Below are positions 16,784 to 24,602 of a stretch of 64,000 nucleotides of DNA, one piece after another. The stretch is from positions 1-64,000 of the forward strand of contig JAIXPW010000221.1 in assembly GCA_027485995.1 (NCBI GenBank), read 5' to 3'. The notes under the pieces were generated by a model. It saw only the letters and a list, made by a program, of their open reading frames with translations. It was not told where the DNA came from and did no database searches. Position numbers and translations under genes: made by a program. Source of the stretch: Verrucomicrobiaceae bacterium (GTDB lineage Bacteria > Verrucomicrobiota > Verrucomicrobiia > Verrucomicrobiales > Akkermansiaceae). The number at the start of each line of letters is the position of its first letter. Positions within the stretch are counted from its first letter, which is position 1.

Positions 16784-19486
16784 TCAGTGGACCACGCGGA
16801 GCCTCAGGAATCGGCGTGGAGCGGAAAGGGTGGTGGCAGTGTCGCGGATGAGGATGGATTTCGGGGTGCTGCCCGCAGTTTCTCCGGAGACGTAGCCGAT
16901 CCCGGTGAACGCTCCGCCGTTGACGCTGGTGGCCAGCGGGGTCCATGGGGGAGCGAGGGTGGAAGAGGCCTCGACGATGAGCGTGATGTCCGTCCGGGCA
17001 GGGTCGCGTGGGATCTGGAGGGAGAGGCTTTTCCCGTTGGCAAAGGTGGCAAGATTGGCCTGGGGCGATGGATTTGAGAGATTGGGATCGGTCCCGAGGG
17101 CGTATTCGACGAGGTTGGTCAGGCCATCGAGGTCGGGGTCCGCTTGATCGGGTGCGTTTGGTGCGCCGAGATTGGCGGTTTTCCAAAGGGCCAGCGGCGA
17201 GTCATCGACGATCCGGAAAAGCACCCCGCCGCCGAAAACGCCTCCGCCGGCAGCAGTGCCGAAGATGGTTCCGCTGGAGTCGGTAGCCAAGCCGCCGGTG
17301 AACACCAGGCCTGCGCCGTCATCTGCCGTCGCTGCACCCGGCATGCTCCCCACCATGCCCGTGAAGCCGGCCAGGATCCGCAGGCCGCTGCCGGAGTATC
17401 GGTAAACAGCCCCCACGCTGGCCGGTCCACCTGTCGCGGCCAACCCGAGGATGGCTCCGTCGGCGGTGGAATGCAGGTCACCGACTGGCGTCCCGGCGTT
17501 GGTGCCGTCGAACTCCGCGACCACCGACCAGGAATTGTTGACGGGATTGATCCGGAAGAGGGTCCCAGCATCGGCGGCACCTCCGAGCCCGGTGGTTCCA
17601 TACAGATAGCCATCGGAGCCAAGAACCAGCCCTCCCCGTGGGCTGCGCGGACCCGTGGTGCCGAACTGGGCCACCAGCGAATAGACCCCGAGGGCGGAAA
17701 TCCGATAGATGACTCCGGTGTTCGAAGCCCCCCCGGTTTCCGTGACCCCGTAGAAGGCGAGGTTCGGTGCGAACACCAACGGCCCGCGCGGGCTGGCTCC
17801 CGGGGCCACTCCAGCGGTGCCGGTGAACGAGACAAGTCGCGTCCGAACGCCGGAGGTGGTGACCTTGTAAACCGCCCCCTTGGCACTGGCTCCCCCTTCC
17901 CGTCCGACTCCGTAAAGGGCTCCGTCCGAGCCAATCACCAGGCCTCCTTCTGCAAGCGAGCCGTTGGCAGTGGTGAAGGTGTTGAGTAGGCTGGTTCCAA
18001 TGCCCGGCGTGTAGCGGAACGCCGTCCCCCGCCCCGATCCTCCCCCACTGGTGGAAACGCCGTAGTAGCTCCCGCTTTTCTCCACCAAGGCCCCGTCCGG
18101 CGCATCGCCCAAAGAGCCTCCGATCGGCGCGACCACCGACAAGTCCCCGGCTGCGCTGCGCGACACCAGCGCGCCGCCTCCGACCGAGCCACCCGCCGCC
18201 ATCGGAACCAGCCAGCCGCTTGCCCCATCCGACACCGGGGCTCCGGAAGGCCGCCAGCCGAGTTCGGGAGAAAGGTTTGCCACCGTTGTGAAGACCCCGG
18301 TGGTTGAGAGTTTGAAGACCGTTCCGAGATTCGCCGGGCCACCTGAGGAGGTACAGCCTTGAAGGAAGCCGGCCCCAGCGGAAACCAATCCTGCGCGCGG
18401 CACGGCCCCCAGAGCGGCTCCGGACTCCCCGGTGAAACTCTTCAGAAGGCTGTAAGCCCCAGCCGTCGAACACTGGAAAAGCCCGCCGAGCCCGGAGCTG
18501 CCACCCGCCGCGCAGCAACCGAAAAGCGTGTTTCCAGAAGCCACCAGCTCGCCCACCGGCTGCGAGGCCGAGGCATCGGCAAAGTTCCACAGGTCCGTGA
18601 ACCCATTCAAGGTCGTCAGGCTGAACAAGGTCCCGAATCCATTCGCGCCGCCAAACTCCGTCGTGCCGTAGTATTTCCCGTCGGAATGAAGATAGAGCCC
18701 GCCGGCGGGATTCGCGCCGGGCCTCAGACCGGAGGTGCCGGTGAAGTCGATCACATCAGTGAACACCCCGGCCGTGGTGATCTTGTAGATCGTCCCGAGT
18801 CCGCTGGCCCCGCCGGATCTCGTCACGCCGTAGAGCGTGGTTCCCAGGCTTGGCAAGGTCAGGGCCCCGACCGGCTCCGCGCCGCGCTTCGCTCCCGTCG
18901 TGAGCCCCGTGAACTCCGCCAGGGTGGTCAAGGTGCCGGAAATGCTGATCTTGAAGACGGTTCCGCGCCCGTTGACGCCTCCGGCCTCGGTCGTGCCGTA
19001 GAGAAAGCCGTCGGTGAAAGCCACCAGCGGACCGGGCACCGAGCCCTTCGCCGCCCCTGTGGTGCCCGTGAACTCGACCAGCTTGGTGTAAACTCCCGTC
19101 CCGGAAATCTTGAATGCCACGCCGAATCCGTTCGCCCCGCCTGCAGAGGTGGTGCCGTAAAGCTGGCCGTCCGATCCCTGGACGAGGCCGGCCGTGGGGC
19201 CATCGCCCGGAGCTGCCCCAGCATTGCCGGTGAAGGAAACCACCGTCTCGACCACCCCTGCCGCCGTGACCCGGAACACCGCGCCGTAACCATGGGCCCC
19301 GCCGCTGGTGGCCGTGCCATACGACTCACCGCTCGCGAGCCTGAGCAGCCGTCCTGTCGGCTGGGACCCAGGCTGGGTAAAGGATTTCAGGACCTCATAC
19401 CCTCCCAACGCGGGCATGGCGAAGCAGGCCATGGCTGTCAGGAAAACAGAGGCCAGTCGGATCCGCGGGGTTGACCGGGGGGTCAT
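16784..19486 (-). CDS. large exported TIGR03803 (Gloeo_Verruco) tandem-repeat protein
   Basis: A 900-residue secreted protein with a signal peptide (residues 1-28) and about fourteen repeats of 45-60 residues built on YGTTxxGGxxGxGTxFKI, each usually followed by a VxFTG strand (for example GQLYGTTSAGGANGFGVAF and GYLYGTTGLGGAADAGTLF). This is the TIGR03803 pattern, found mainly in Verrucomicrobiota, Gloeobacter and relatives, and probably forms a beta-propeller-like fold. After the repeats, DPDLDGLTNLVEYALGTDP and a C-terminal beta domain form a common verrucomicrobial secretion-type tail. Two units (near NTLFGCCAAGG and WLVPMAAGG) are degenerate. Confidence 0.88.
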   Translation of the reverse strand: MTPRSTPRIRLASVFLTAMACFAMPALGGYEVLKSFTQPGSQPTGRLLRLASGESYGTATSGGAHGYGAVFRVTAAGVVETVVSFTGNAGAAPGDGPTAGLVQGSDGQLYGTTSAGGANGFGVAFKISGTGVYTKLVEFTGTTGAAKGSVPGPLVAFTDGFLYGTTEAGGVNGRGTVFKISISGTLTTLAEFTGLTTGAKRGAEPVGALTLPSLGTTLYGVTRSGGASGLGTIYKITTAGVFTDVIDFTGTSGLRPGANPAGGLYLHSDGKYYGTTEFGGANGFGTLFSLTTLNGFTDLWNFADASASQPVGELVASGNTLFGCCAAGGSSGLGGLFQCSTAGAYSLLKSFTGESGAALGAVPRAGLVSAGAGFLQGCTSSGGPANLGTVFKLSTTGVFTTVANLSPELGWRPSGAPVSDGASGWLVPMAAGGSVGGGALVSRSAAGDLSVVAPIGGSLGDAPDGALVEKSGSYYGVSTSGGGSGRGTAFRYTPGIGTSLLNTFTTANGSLAEGGLVIGSDGALYGVGREGGASAKGAVYKVTTSGVRTRLVSFTGTAGVAPGASPRGPLVFAPNLAFYGVTETGGASNTGVIYRISALGVYSLVAQFGTTGPRSPRGGLVLGSDGYLYGTTGLGGAADAGTLFRINPVNNSWSVVAEFDGTNAGTPVGDLHSTADGAILGLAATGGPASVGAVYRYSGSGLRILAGFTGMVGSMPGAATADDGAGLVFTGGLATDSSGTIFGTAAGGGVFGGGVLFRIVDDSPLALWKTANLGAPNAPDQADPDLDGLTNLVEYALGTDPNLSNPSPQANLATFANGKSLSLQIPRDPARTDITLIVEASSTLAPPWTPLATSVNGGAFTGIGYVSGETAGSTPKSILIRDTATTLSAPRRFLRLRVVH

Positions 19487-19578
19487 AGTGGGTGCGCTCA
19501 GGGTGGGGAGCTTTGAAGCTTTTCCCGCCCCGCCGCAAGGGTTACTCTGATCGGGCGACCCTCGCGAAGCACGGGTCA

Positions 19579-19594
19579 GTAACCGATCGGTTAC
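19579..19594. promoter_or_regulatory. 16-bp perfect palindrome, candidate operator
   Basis: GTAACCGATCGGTTAC is a perfect palindrome in the divergent gap between the repeat-protein gene (start 19486, minus) and the gene starting at 19645 (plus). A near copy, GTAACCGAATGGTTAG, lies at 23979-23994 upstream of the two-component operon. Confidence 0.45.
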
Positions 19595-19644
19595 GGAGAA
19601 CCCATTGCCCCAGTCACCCCCCTCCCCCTAGCCTCCACCCGACC

Positions 19645-21105
19645 ATGAGATTCCCCAGGAACGGCTCTGCAGCCGCGAACGCCATACTGGTGTTCGCAGG
19701 CGCGTTGCTGGGCACCACCTTGACGTGGTGGCTCGCCCCAGGCGGCGGATCCAACGACACTTTCGCACCGCTGGCCTCGGCCAATGGTCCGGAAACCCGG
19801 TCGTCGGCACGGGGCCCCGCGCTTAAGCCCCGGGCCGACGGCTCAGGGATCCCGAAGTCTCCCGATCACGGCACCGCCAACGAAGAATCCACCGGCCTCG
19901 AACGCGCCGAAACGTTCCGCAACGCCGGGGCCAATGCCGCCCGCAAGAACCTCCAGGCCGCCCTCTCCGAAGCCGCCGGCATTTCCTCCCGCGCCGACCA
20001 ACTCGAGTTCTATCGAGGTATCTACGGCGTCTGGTCCGCCACCGATCCCGTGGCCGCGCTCGACTTCGCGCAGGCGAATTTTCCTGCCGGTCAGTTGCTT
20101 TCCGACAGCATCGGCATCGCGATGAACAAGTGGGCCGACAAGGACCCGCGTGGAGCCTGGGTCTGGGCCGACCAGCATCTCGCCGGGCCGCTGAAGGATC
20201 GCGCGCTCACCGACCTGATGATCGGCTGGTCGCGCCGATCACCCCAACAGGCCGCCGATTGGCTGACCAGCACCGGCCTCACCTCGCAGCCACTTTTCAA
20301 CGCCCTCGCCACCACCTGGGCCGAGACCGATCCCACCTCCGCGGCGAAATGGGCTGCCTCGCTGCCTGCCGGACACGCCAGGGACACGGCCGTCGTTGGA
20401 GTCGCCGGGGCCTGGGCCGCCAATGATCCCAAGGCCGCCGCCGATCATTATTCGAGCGAACTCGCCAAGGGCAAGGACCTCAATCTCGCCATCGCCATCG
20501 CCGACGTCTGGGCCACCACCGATCCCGCCGCCACGGCGAAATGGCTGGCCGAGCTGCCCGAAGGCGCGACCAAGAACGAGGCCGCCGCCACCCTCGCCAC
20601 CGTCTGGGCCGCCAGCGATATCTGGGCCGCTGTCGCGTGGAGCGAATCCATTTCCGATGCCGACACCCGCCGTCAGGTCATCGCCCACATCGGCACCACC
20701 TGGGGCGCGATCGAACCCGTCGCCGCCCTGGAATGGCTCAACAGCCTGCCCACCGCGCAGGCCACCGATGGCGTCACCGGAGCCCTTTATTCCTGGGCCG
20801 GGACCGACCCCGTCGGCATGCAGGATTGGGTCAACCAGTCCGCTGCCGGCTCCCTCACCGACCGCGCCCGCCAGAGCCTCGGCGATGTCGTCACCGAGAC
20901 AAACCCGCCCGACGCCTTGTCCCTCGCCCTCGGCATGAATTCGGAAATCGCCCGCAACGAGACCCTCGCCCGCTATTTCCGCGAATGGCGGAAACGCGAT
21001 GACGCCGCCGCCCAGGACTGGCTTCAGACCCACTGGTCCACCCTCCCCGCCACCGCCCAGACCCAGCTCGCCGCCGTGCAGGGCAAGGCGGTGATTTCGA
21101 AGTGA
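19645..21105 (+). CDS. membrane-anchored tandem-repeat protein (WAxxDPxAAxxWxxxLP units)
   Basis: About 486 residues: an N-terminal anchor or signal (residues 10-30), a low-complexity linker, then about ten helical-hairpin units of 30-33 residues with consensus A-x-WAxxDPxAAxxWLxxLPxG, for example WAETDPTSAAKWAASLPAG and WATTDPAATAKWLAELPEG. The pattern forms an alpha-solenoid-like array. The ATG at 19645 is chosen over 19492 because it precedes the hydrophobic segment. Related but less regular proteins are encoded at 7133-9624. Function unknown; a periplasmic scaffold is plausible. Confidence 0.8.
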   Translation: MRFPRNGSAAANAILVFAGALLGTTLTWWLAPGGGSNDTFAPLASANGPETRSSARGPALKPRADGSGIPKSPDHGTANEESTGLERAETFRNAGANAARKNLQAALSEAAGISSRADQLEFYRGIYGVWSATDPVAALDFAQANFPAGQLLSDSIGIAMNKWADKDPRGAWVWADQHLAGPLKDRALTDLMIGWSRRSPQQAADWLTSTGLTSQPLFNALATTWAETDPTSAAKWAASLPAGHARDTAVVGVAGAWAANDPKAAADHYSSELAKGKDLNLAIAIADVWATTDPAATAKWLAELPEGATKNEAAATLATVWAASDIWAAVAWSESISDADTRRQVIAHIGTTWGAIEPVAALEWLNSLPTAQATDGVTGALYSWAGTDPVGMQDWVNQSAAGSLTDRARQSLGDVVTETNPPDALSLALGMNSEIARNETLARYFREWRKRDDAAAQDWLQTHWSTLPATAQTQLAAVQGKAVISK

Positions 21106-21119
21106 GGCCACGTTTCAAG

Positions 21120-21225
21120 GCAATCCTCTCCATGCCCCAAGGAGGGCATCATGAGATAGCCCGAGGGTGGAACCCCGGGTGGGCTGCTGGCGCTTGGATT
21201 GAGCCCTGTAGGGGCGACATGAGGC
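21120..21225. repeat. GC-rich intergenic repeat-like segment
   Basis: This segment (GAGGGCATCATGAGATAGCC, then GGAACCCCGGGTGGG and GCCCTGTAGGGGCGACAT) resembles the dispersed CCCGGG-containing intergenic sequences of Verrucomicrobiota and Planctomycetota. It contains short inverted repeats and no convincing gene. Confidence 0.35.
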
Positions 21226-21263
21226 TGCTTGATTGATTGAGGAGATTTGGGAGACTGCTCGAC

Positions 21264-21527
21264 ATGAAATTGGACATCGACATTCCTGATAGCCTGTTCG
21301 ATCAGGTCAAGGCTCGCAGCGTTATGGAAGGATGTTCGATTGATTCCATGATCACTCGGCTTTTGGAGAGTTCGCTGGATGATGCTTCTATTTCGTCGAT
21401 TCAGAACCTATCCGAAGATGAGTTGTTCAATGCGCCTTGGCTAGAAATCGCTCGCCGCTATGTGCGTCCTGGCATGAGCCACGACTTGGATGAAATTGAT
21501 GCGGCCATTGAATTGGGCACACGTTGA
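21264..21527 (+). CDS. small antitoxin-like protein, orphan
   Basis: An 87-residue acidic protein starting MKLDIDIPDSLFDQVKARSV, the strand-helix layout of ribbon-helix-helix antitoxins, with a C-terminal acidic helix ending DEIDAAIELGTR. The ATG at 21264 is preferred to one at 21237 because the beta strand then starts the protein and GGAG lies upstream. No toxin gene follows. The region is lower in GC than its flanks, consistent with transfer. The RHH assignment is tentative. Confidence 0.5.
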   Translation: MKLDIDIPDSLFDQVKARSVMEGCSIDSMITRLLESSLDDASISSIQNLSEDELFNAPWLEIARRYVRPGMSHDLDEIDAAIELGTR

Positions 21528-21552
21528 TTGCCCTCAAGGTGGCGGCGTGGGA

Positions 21553-21843
21553 TCAGCACTTTCCTTTCATCACGGCCTTGAGCTTGCCTAATAGAAAGCA
21601 TGCGGTTCCTCCCAATAATCCGAAAAAGATGGGAATCACAACTGCGCTGATAATGGCGCTCAACGCACCTTCCACGCCATGTTGGTAAGTTCCAAAAGCG
21701 AGGACACAATCTCGACCGAGCATGGAACCAATCGCGGATATGATTCCGATGGGCACCATCCCGATTGCGACAAGTGTGCCCACGGCCTTCACGTTGCGGC
21801 CCCACGTGGTTCCCGCTTTGCCGATCTTTCTGATTCCGAACAT
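21553..21843 (-). CDS. small membrane protein, unknown
   Basis: A 96-residue protein with two hydrophobic segments: about residues 21-41 (VGTLVAIGMVPIGIISAIGS) and about 60-85 (LSAIISAVVIPIFFGLLGGT). It ends MKGKC. It lies six bases downstream of the sensor kinase gene on the same strand and may be part of that operon. No family recognised. Confidence 0.5.
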   Translation of the reverse strand: MFGIRKIGKAGTTWGRNVKAVGTLVAIGMVPIGIISAIGSMLGRDCVLAFGTYQHGVEGALSAIISAVVIPIFFGLLGGTACFLLGKLKAVMKGKC

Positions 21844-21848
21844 GATTG

Positions 21849-23213
21849 TTAGGTCGATTTCTCACTCCCCGCCGGGACACGGAATTCAAACTCGATCCAC
21901 CCCGGTTCGCTCGGATTCAGCACGAGGTCGCCACCATGGGCGCGGATCAACTCGCGGGCGATGTTAAGGCCCAGTCCATGGCCACGGACGTTCTCGCCGA
22001 CCTTGCTGCCGCGATGGAAGCGATCGAACAAGTGCGCCTGATCCTCCTCGGAAATCGCCTCGCCGGTGTTGCGGATGCGGACGATCGCCCACTCGCCGTC
22101 GGTGTTTCCAATGACCTCGATCGCCCCGCCCTCGGAGGCGTACTTCGCGGCGTTCTCGACCAGGTTCTGAAGCACCATCGCCACTCGACGCCGATCGGCC
22201 CGCGCGGTCAGGCTTTCCGGAAGTTCCATCTCGACGCTGAGATTGCGGTCGGCCACGAGCACCACGAGGTCGTCCGCCGCCGCTTCGATCATCGCCTTGA
22301 GATCGATTTCCTCGGACTCGATGACCAGCCTTCCGGCGTCCGCCTGGGCCAGCAGCAGCAGGTCCTCGATCAGGGTTGTAAGACGCCGCGTCTGCTGTCT
22401 GAGCAATGAAACCTCGGCGGCCTGGGCGTCTGTTAGACCGGTTTCATGGGAAAGATGGTCCAGCCCCGCGCGGAGAATGGTGACGGGAGTCTTGAGCTGA
22501 TGCGAGGCATCCGCCGAAAAGCGCGCGGCGGCGGCGTAGGAGGATTGGAGGCGGTCGAAGCTGCGATTCAGAACTTCTGTTAGACGAGCGATCTCATCCT
22601 TCGCCCCTGGCATCGGCAGTCGCTCGTGAGGATTCGCCGTGCTGATGCGTTCCGCCGCTGCGGAAAGCCCGGCCACCGGAGCCACCGCCCGCCGGCCCAG
22701 CCACAGGCCACCGATGAAGACCACGAGTCCCACGACCGGCAGCGAGACCAGCAGCGCCAGTCTCAGATCTTCCTGGAAGCGCTCGATCGTCCCGAGCCGC
22801 GAGCCGATGCGGATCAGATACGGGCCCTCCTGCCAGATGCCGACGCGGCAGTTGCGCTCGAACATCACCACGGTCTTCGTATCGCCGGTTTTTCCCTCGA
22901 TCGTCGTGTCGTGGAGGTTCGGGGAGCGATAGAGAACCTGGCCTTCCGGGCCCTCGATGATCAGGTAGTGGCGCTGAAGCGCCAACGGAATGAACTTCGC
23001 AGCAAGTGGTCGGCGGGGATCGACCGGCGCGCCACGGAAATTCTGCAGGTCCCGGAACAACTCATCCGCATCCGTCTTCAGAAGCTCGTCCAGTTGCTGG
23101 ATCTGATGAAAATACAGCACCGGCATCAGCACCAACGCCCCCGATCCGACAGCCACCATGGTGAGCAGCGCCGCATAGACGCCTACTTTCACCTTGAGGG
23201 ACCAGCGTTTCAT
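21849..23213 (-). CDS. sensor histidine kinase
   Basis: A 454-residue membrane histidine kinase. TM1 is about residues 10-35, the periplasmic sensor about 36-150, TM2 about 152-173, then HAMP (about 174-228) and the HisKA box SADASHQLKTPVTILRAGL with phospho-acceptor His238. The ATPase domain shows the N box NLVENAAKYA and the G box GHGLGLNIA. It phosphorylates the regulator encoded immediately upstream, which it overlaps by four bases (ATGA). The periplasmic domain gives no hint of the signal. Confidence 0.95.
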   Translation of the reverse strand: MKRWSLKVKVGVYAALLTMVAVGSGALVLMPVLYFHQIQQLDELLKTDADELFRDLQNFRGAPVDPRRPLAAKFIPLALQRHYLIIEGPEGQVLYRSPNLHDTTIEGKTGDTKTVVMFERNCRVGIWQEGPYLIRIGSRLGTIERFQEDLRLALLVSLPVVGLVVFIGGLWLGRRAVAPVAGLSAAAERISTANPHERLPMPGAKDEIARLTEVLNRSFDRLQSSYAAAARFSADASHQLKTPVTILRAGLDHLSHETGLTDAQAAEVSLLRQQTRRLTTLIEDLLLLAQADAGRLVIESEEIDLKAMIEAAADDLVVLVADRNLSVEMELPESLTARADRRRVAMVLQNLVENAAKYASEGGAIEVIGNTDGEWAIVRIRNTGEAISEEDQAHLFDRFHRGSKVGENVRGHGLGLNIARELIRAHGGDLVLNPSEPGWIEFEFRVPAGSEKST

Positions 23214-23887
23214 TTCGAGGTCTGCATGACATAGCCCACGCCACGGACCGTGCCAATCACCGACTCCGTTCCGGGGCGATCGAGCTTCTTTCTCAGCCGC
23301 ATCACGAAGATCTCCACCGTCCGAGTGTCATACTCATGCTCCCTCTCCCAGATCCGCTCGCAGATCTCATCCCGGGAAAACGTGCGGCCCGGTTCGCGCA
23401 TGAACACGCTCAGGACATCGAACTCACGGGGCGAAAGCTCGATGCGCTCCTCACCGCGCATCACCCGGCGCTTTTCCAGATCCATGCAGAGATCCCCCAC
23501 GCGGCAGGCCTGCTGGACCTCCGCCGTGCCGTTGCGGCGGCCCAGAACGTCCACCCGGGCCAGCAGTTCCTCAATGGCGAAGGGCTTGGTCAAATAGTCA
23601 TCCGCCCCGGACTTCAGTCCATTGACGCGGTCTCCGACCTCCGAGCGCGCGGTCAGCATCATCACCCGCAGCGGCAGCTTCGCCGCACGGATCCGCCCGA
23701 GGAGTTCGAAGCCATCAAAGCCCGGCAGGTTCACGTCCAGCAGCACGAGATCGAAGCGCGAGCCGGTCACCGCTTTCAGACCCGCAGGGCCATCGGCGGC
23801 GTGCGTGACGGAGTGGCCCGCACGGGTCAATGATCGGCTGACCTGACCCGCAAGCTGCGGCTCGTCTTCGACTAAAAGAATGTCCAT
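23210..23887 (-). CDS. OmpR/PhoB-family response regulator
   Basis: About 225 residues. The receiver domain starts MDILLVEDEP, has phospho-acceptor Asp51 in LVLLDVNLPG, and the conserved Lys in YLTKPFA. The C-terminal winged helix carries LSPREFDVLSVFMREPGR and IWEREHEYDTRTVEIFVMRL. First gene of the two-component operon. The ATG at 23887 is chosen because receiver domains begin there. A palindrome at 23979-23994, about 90 bp upstream, is a candidate autoregulatory site. Confidence 0.95.
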   Translation of the reverse strand: MDILLVEDEPQLAGQVSRSLTRAGHSVTHAADGPAGLKAVTGSRFDLVLLDVNLPGFDGFELLGRIRAAKLPLRVMMLTARSEVGDRVNGLKSGADDYLTKPFAIEELLARVDVLGRRNGTAEVQQACRVGDLCMDLEKRRVMRGEERIELSPREFDVLSVFMREPGRTFSRDEICERIWEREHEYDTRTVEIFVMRLRKKLDRPGTESVIGTVRGVGYVMQTSK

Positions 23888-23978
23888 GGGTTTTGGAGAG
23901 AAATGACTCTCCACTGAAGCAGCAAGGAGTCAATACCCCACCAGAAACGCGTCCCGTCCATGCCCCCTCAAGGCGGCT

Positions 23979-23994
23979 TGAGTAACCGAATGGT
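23979..23994. promoter_or_regulatory. imperfect palindrome upstream of the two-component operon
   Basis: GTAACCGAATGGTTAG contains TAACC/GGTTA arms spaced by four bases and closely matches the perfect palindrome at 19579-19594. It lies about 90 bp upstream of the response-regulator start. Confidence 0.4.
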
Positions 23995-24002
23995 TAGATA
24001 AA

Positions 24003-24057
24003 GCCCGTCCCAACCCGGATCGATGCTGCTGAGCGGACCGCAGACTTTGGGACGGGC
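24003..24057. terminator. long hairpin downstream of the YHS gene
   Basis: GCCCGTCCCAA (24003-24013) and TTGGGACGGGC (24047-24057) form a perfect 11-bp stem with a 33-nt loop. On the minus strand the stem is followed by TTTAT, and it begins seven bases after the YHS gene stop. Confidence 0.55.
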
Positions 24058-24063
24058 GTGGAT

Positions 24064-24552
24064 TCAATCAAACCAACCTGTGGACGGCTTCTTCTTCGAA
24101 ACAGTCGGCCAATTCGCATCGGCAATCTTCAGGTTGCCATTGGTATCCTTGTTGAACTTGTCACGGATGCTCTTGTCATACTGCAAAAGCAGACGGCCAT
24201 CGACGATCTGGAAGGCATCGACCTCGATCTTCACCAAATCACCCTTGGAGACCCCATAGGCGCAGAAGCCACCGAATTGTGGCTCATACTTGGCGGGCTC
24301 CTTGTCGAAGGCGGCCTTGTTGGCGGCGTTGGCGAAGAAGTAGTTTGCTCCGTTGACCGTGCTGTAAATCTCGGCCTGCCCCTTCACTGGTTTGCCCTCG
24401 GTAAAGAAGGCAACGGGATCGTAGCCCTGAAGGGCGCGCCCGGTCTTGTCCAGGTTCTTCGCCTGTGCGTGGAGATGGCCGGAAAACCCGAGGCCGAGAA
24501 CCAGGAGAAGTGCGAACTGAACGATGCGTCGAATAGTGGATTGTGTTTTCAT
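24064..24552 (-). CDS. exported YHS-domain protein
   Basis: A 162-residue protein with a signal peptide (about residues 1-29, ending HLHA-QA) and a YHS-type region containing ALQGYDPVAFFTEGKPVKG, YFFANAANKAAFDKEPAKY and FGGFCAYGVSKG. YHS proteins of this class are often linked to metal or redox stress. The ATG at 24552 is chosen over 24570 because the candidate ECF promoter at 24564-24589 ends just upstream, giving a very short leader. Downstream of the Rieske gene on the same strand, with its own promoter. Confidence 0.88.
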   Translation of the reverse strand: MKTQSTIRRIVQFALLLVLGLGFSGHLHAQAKNLDKTGRALQGYDPVAFFTEGKPVKGQAEIYSTVNGANYFFANAANKAAFDKEPAKYEPQFGGFCAYGVSKGDLVKIEVDAFQIVDGRLLLQYDKSIRDKFNKDTNGNLKIADANWPTVSKKKPSTGWFD

Positions 24553-24563
24553 ACGTGAGATGA

Positions 24564-24589
24564 GTCGCACCCGATCCGGATTCCTTACA
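24564..24589 (-). promoter_or_regulatory. candidate ECF-sigma promoter of the YHS gene
   Basis: Minus strand TGTAAGGAA (24581-24589), an 11-bp spacer, then TGCGAC (24564-24569). The spacing is identical to the two sites at 27134-27159 and 27853-27878. It ends 11 bp before the YHS start. Confidence 0.7.
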
Positions 24590-24602
24590 CCCGATCCACG
24601 AT

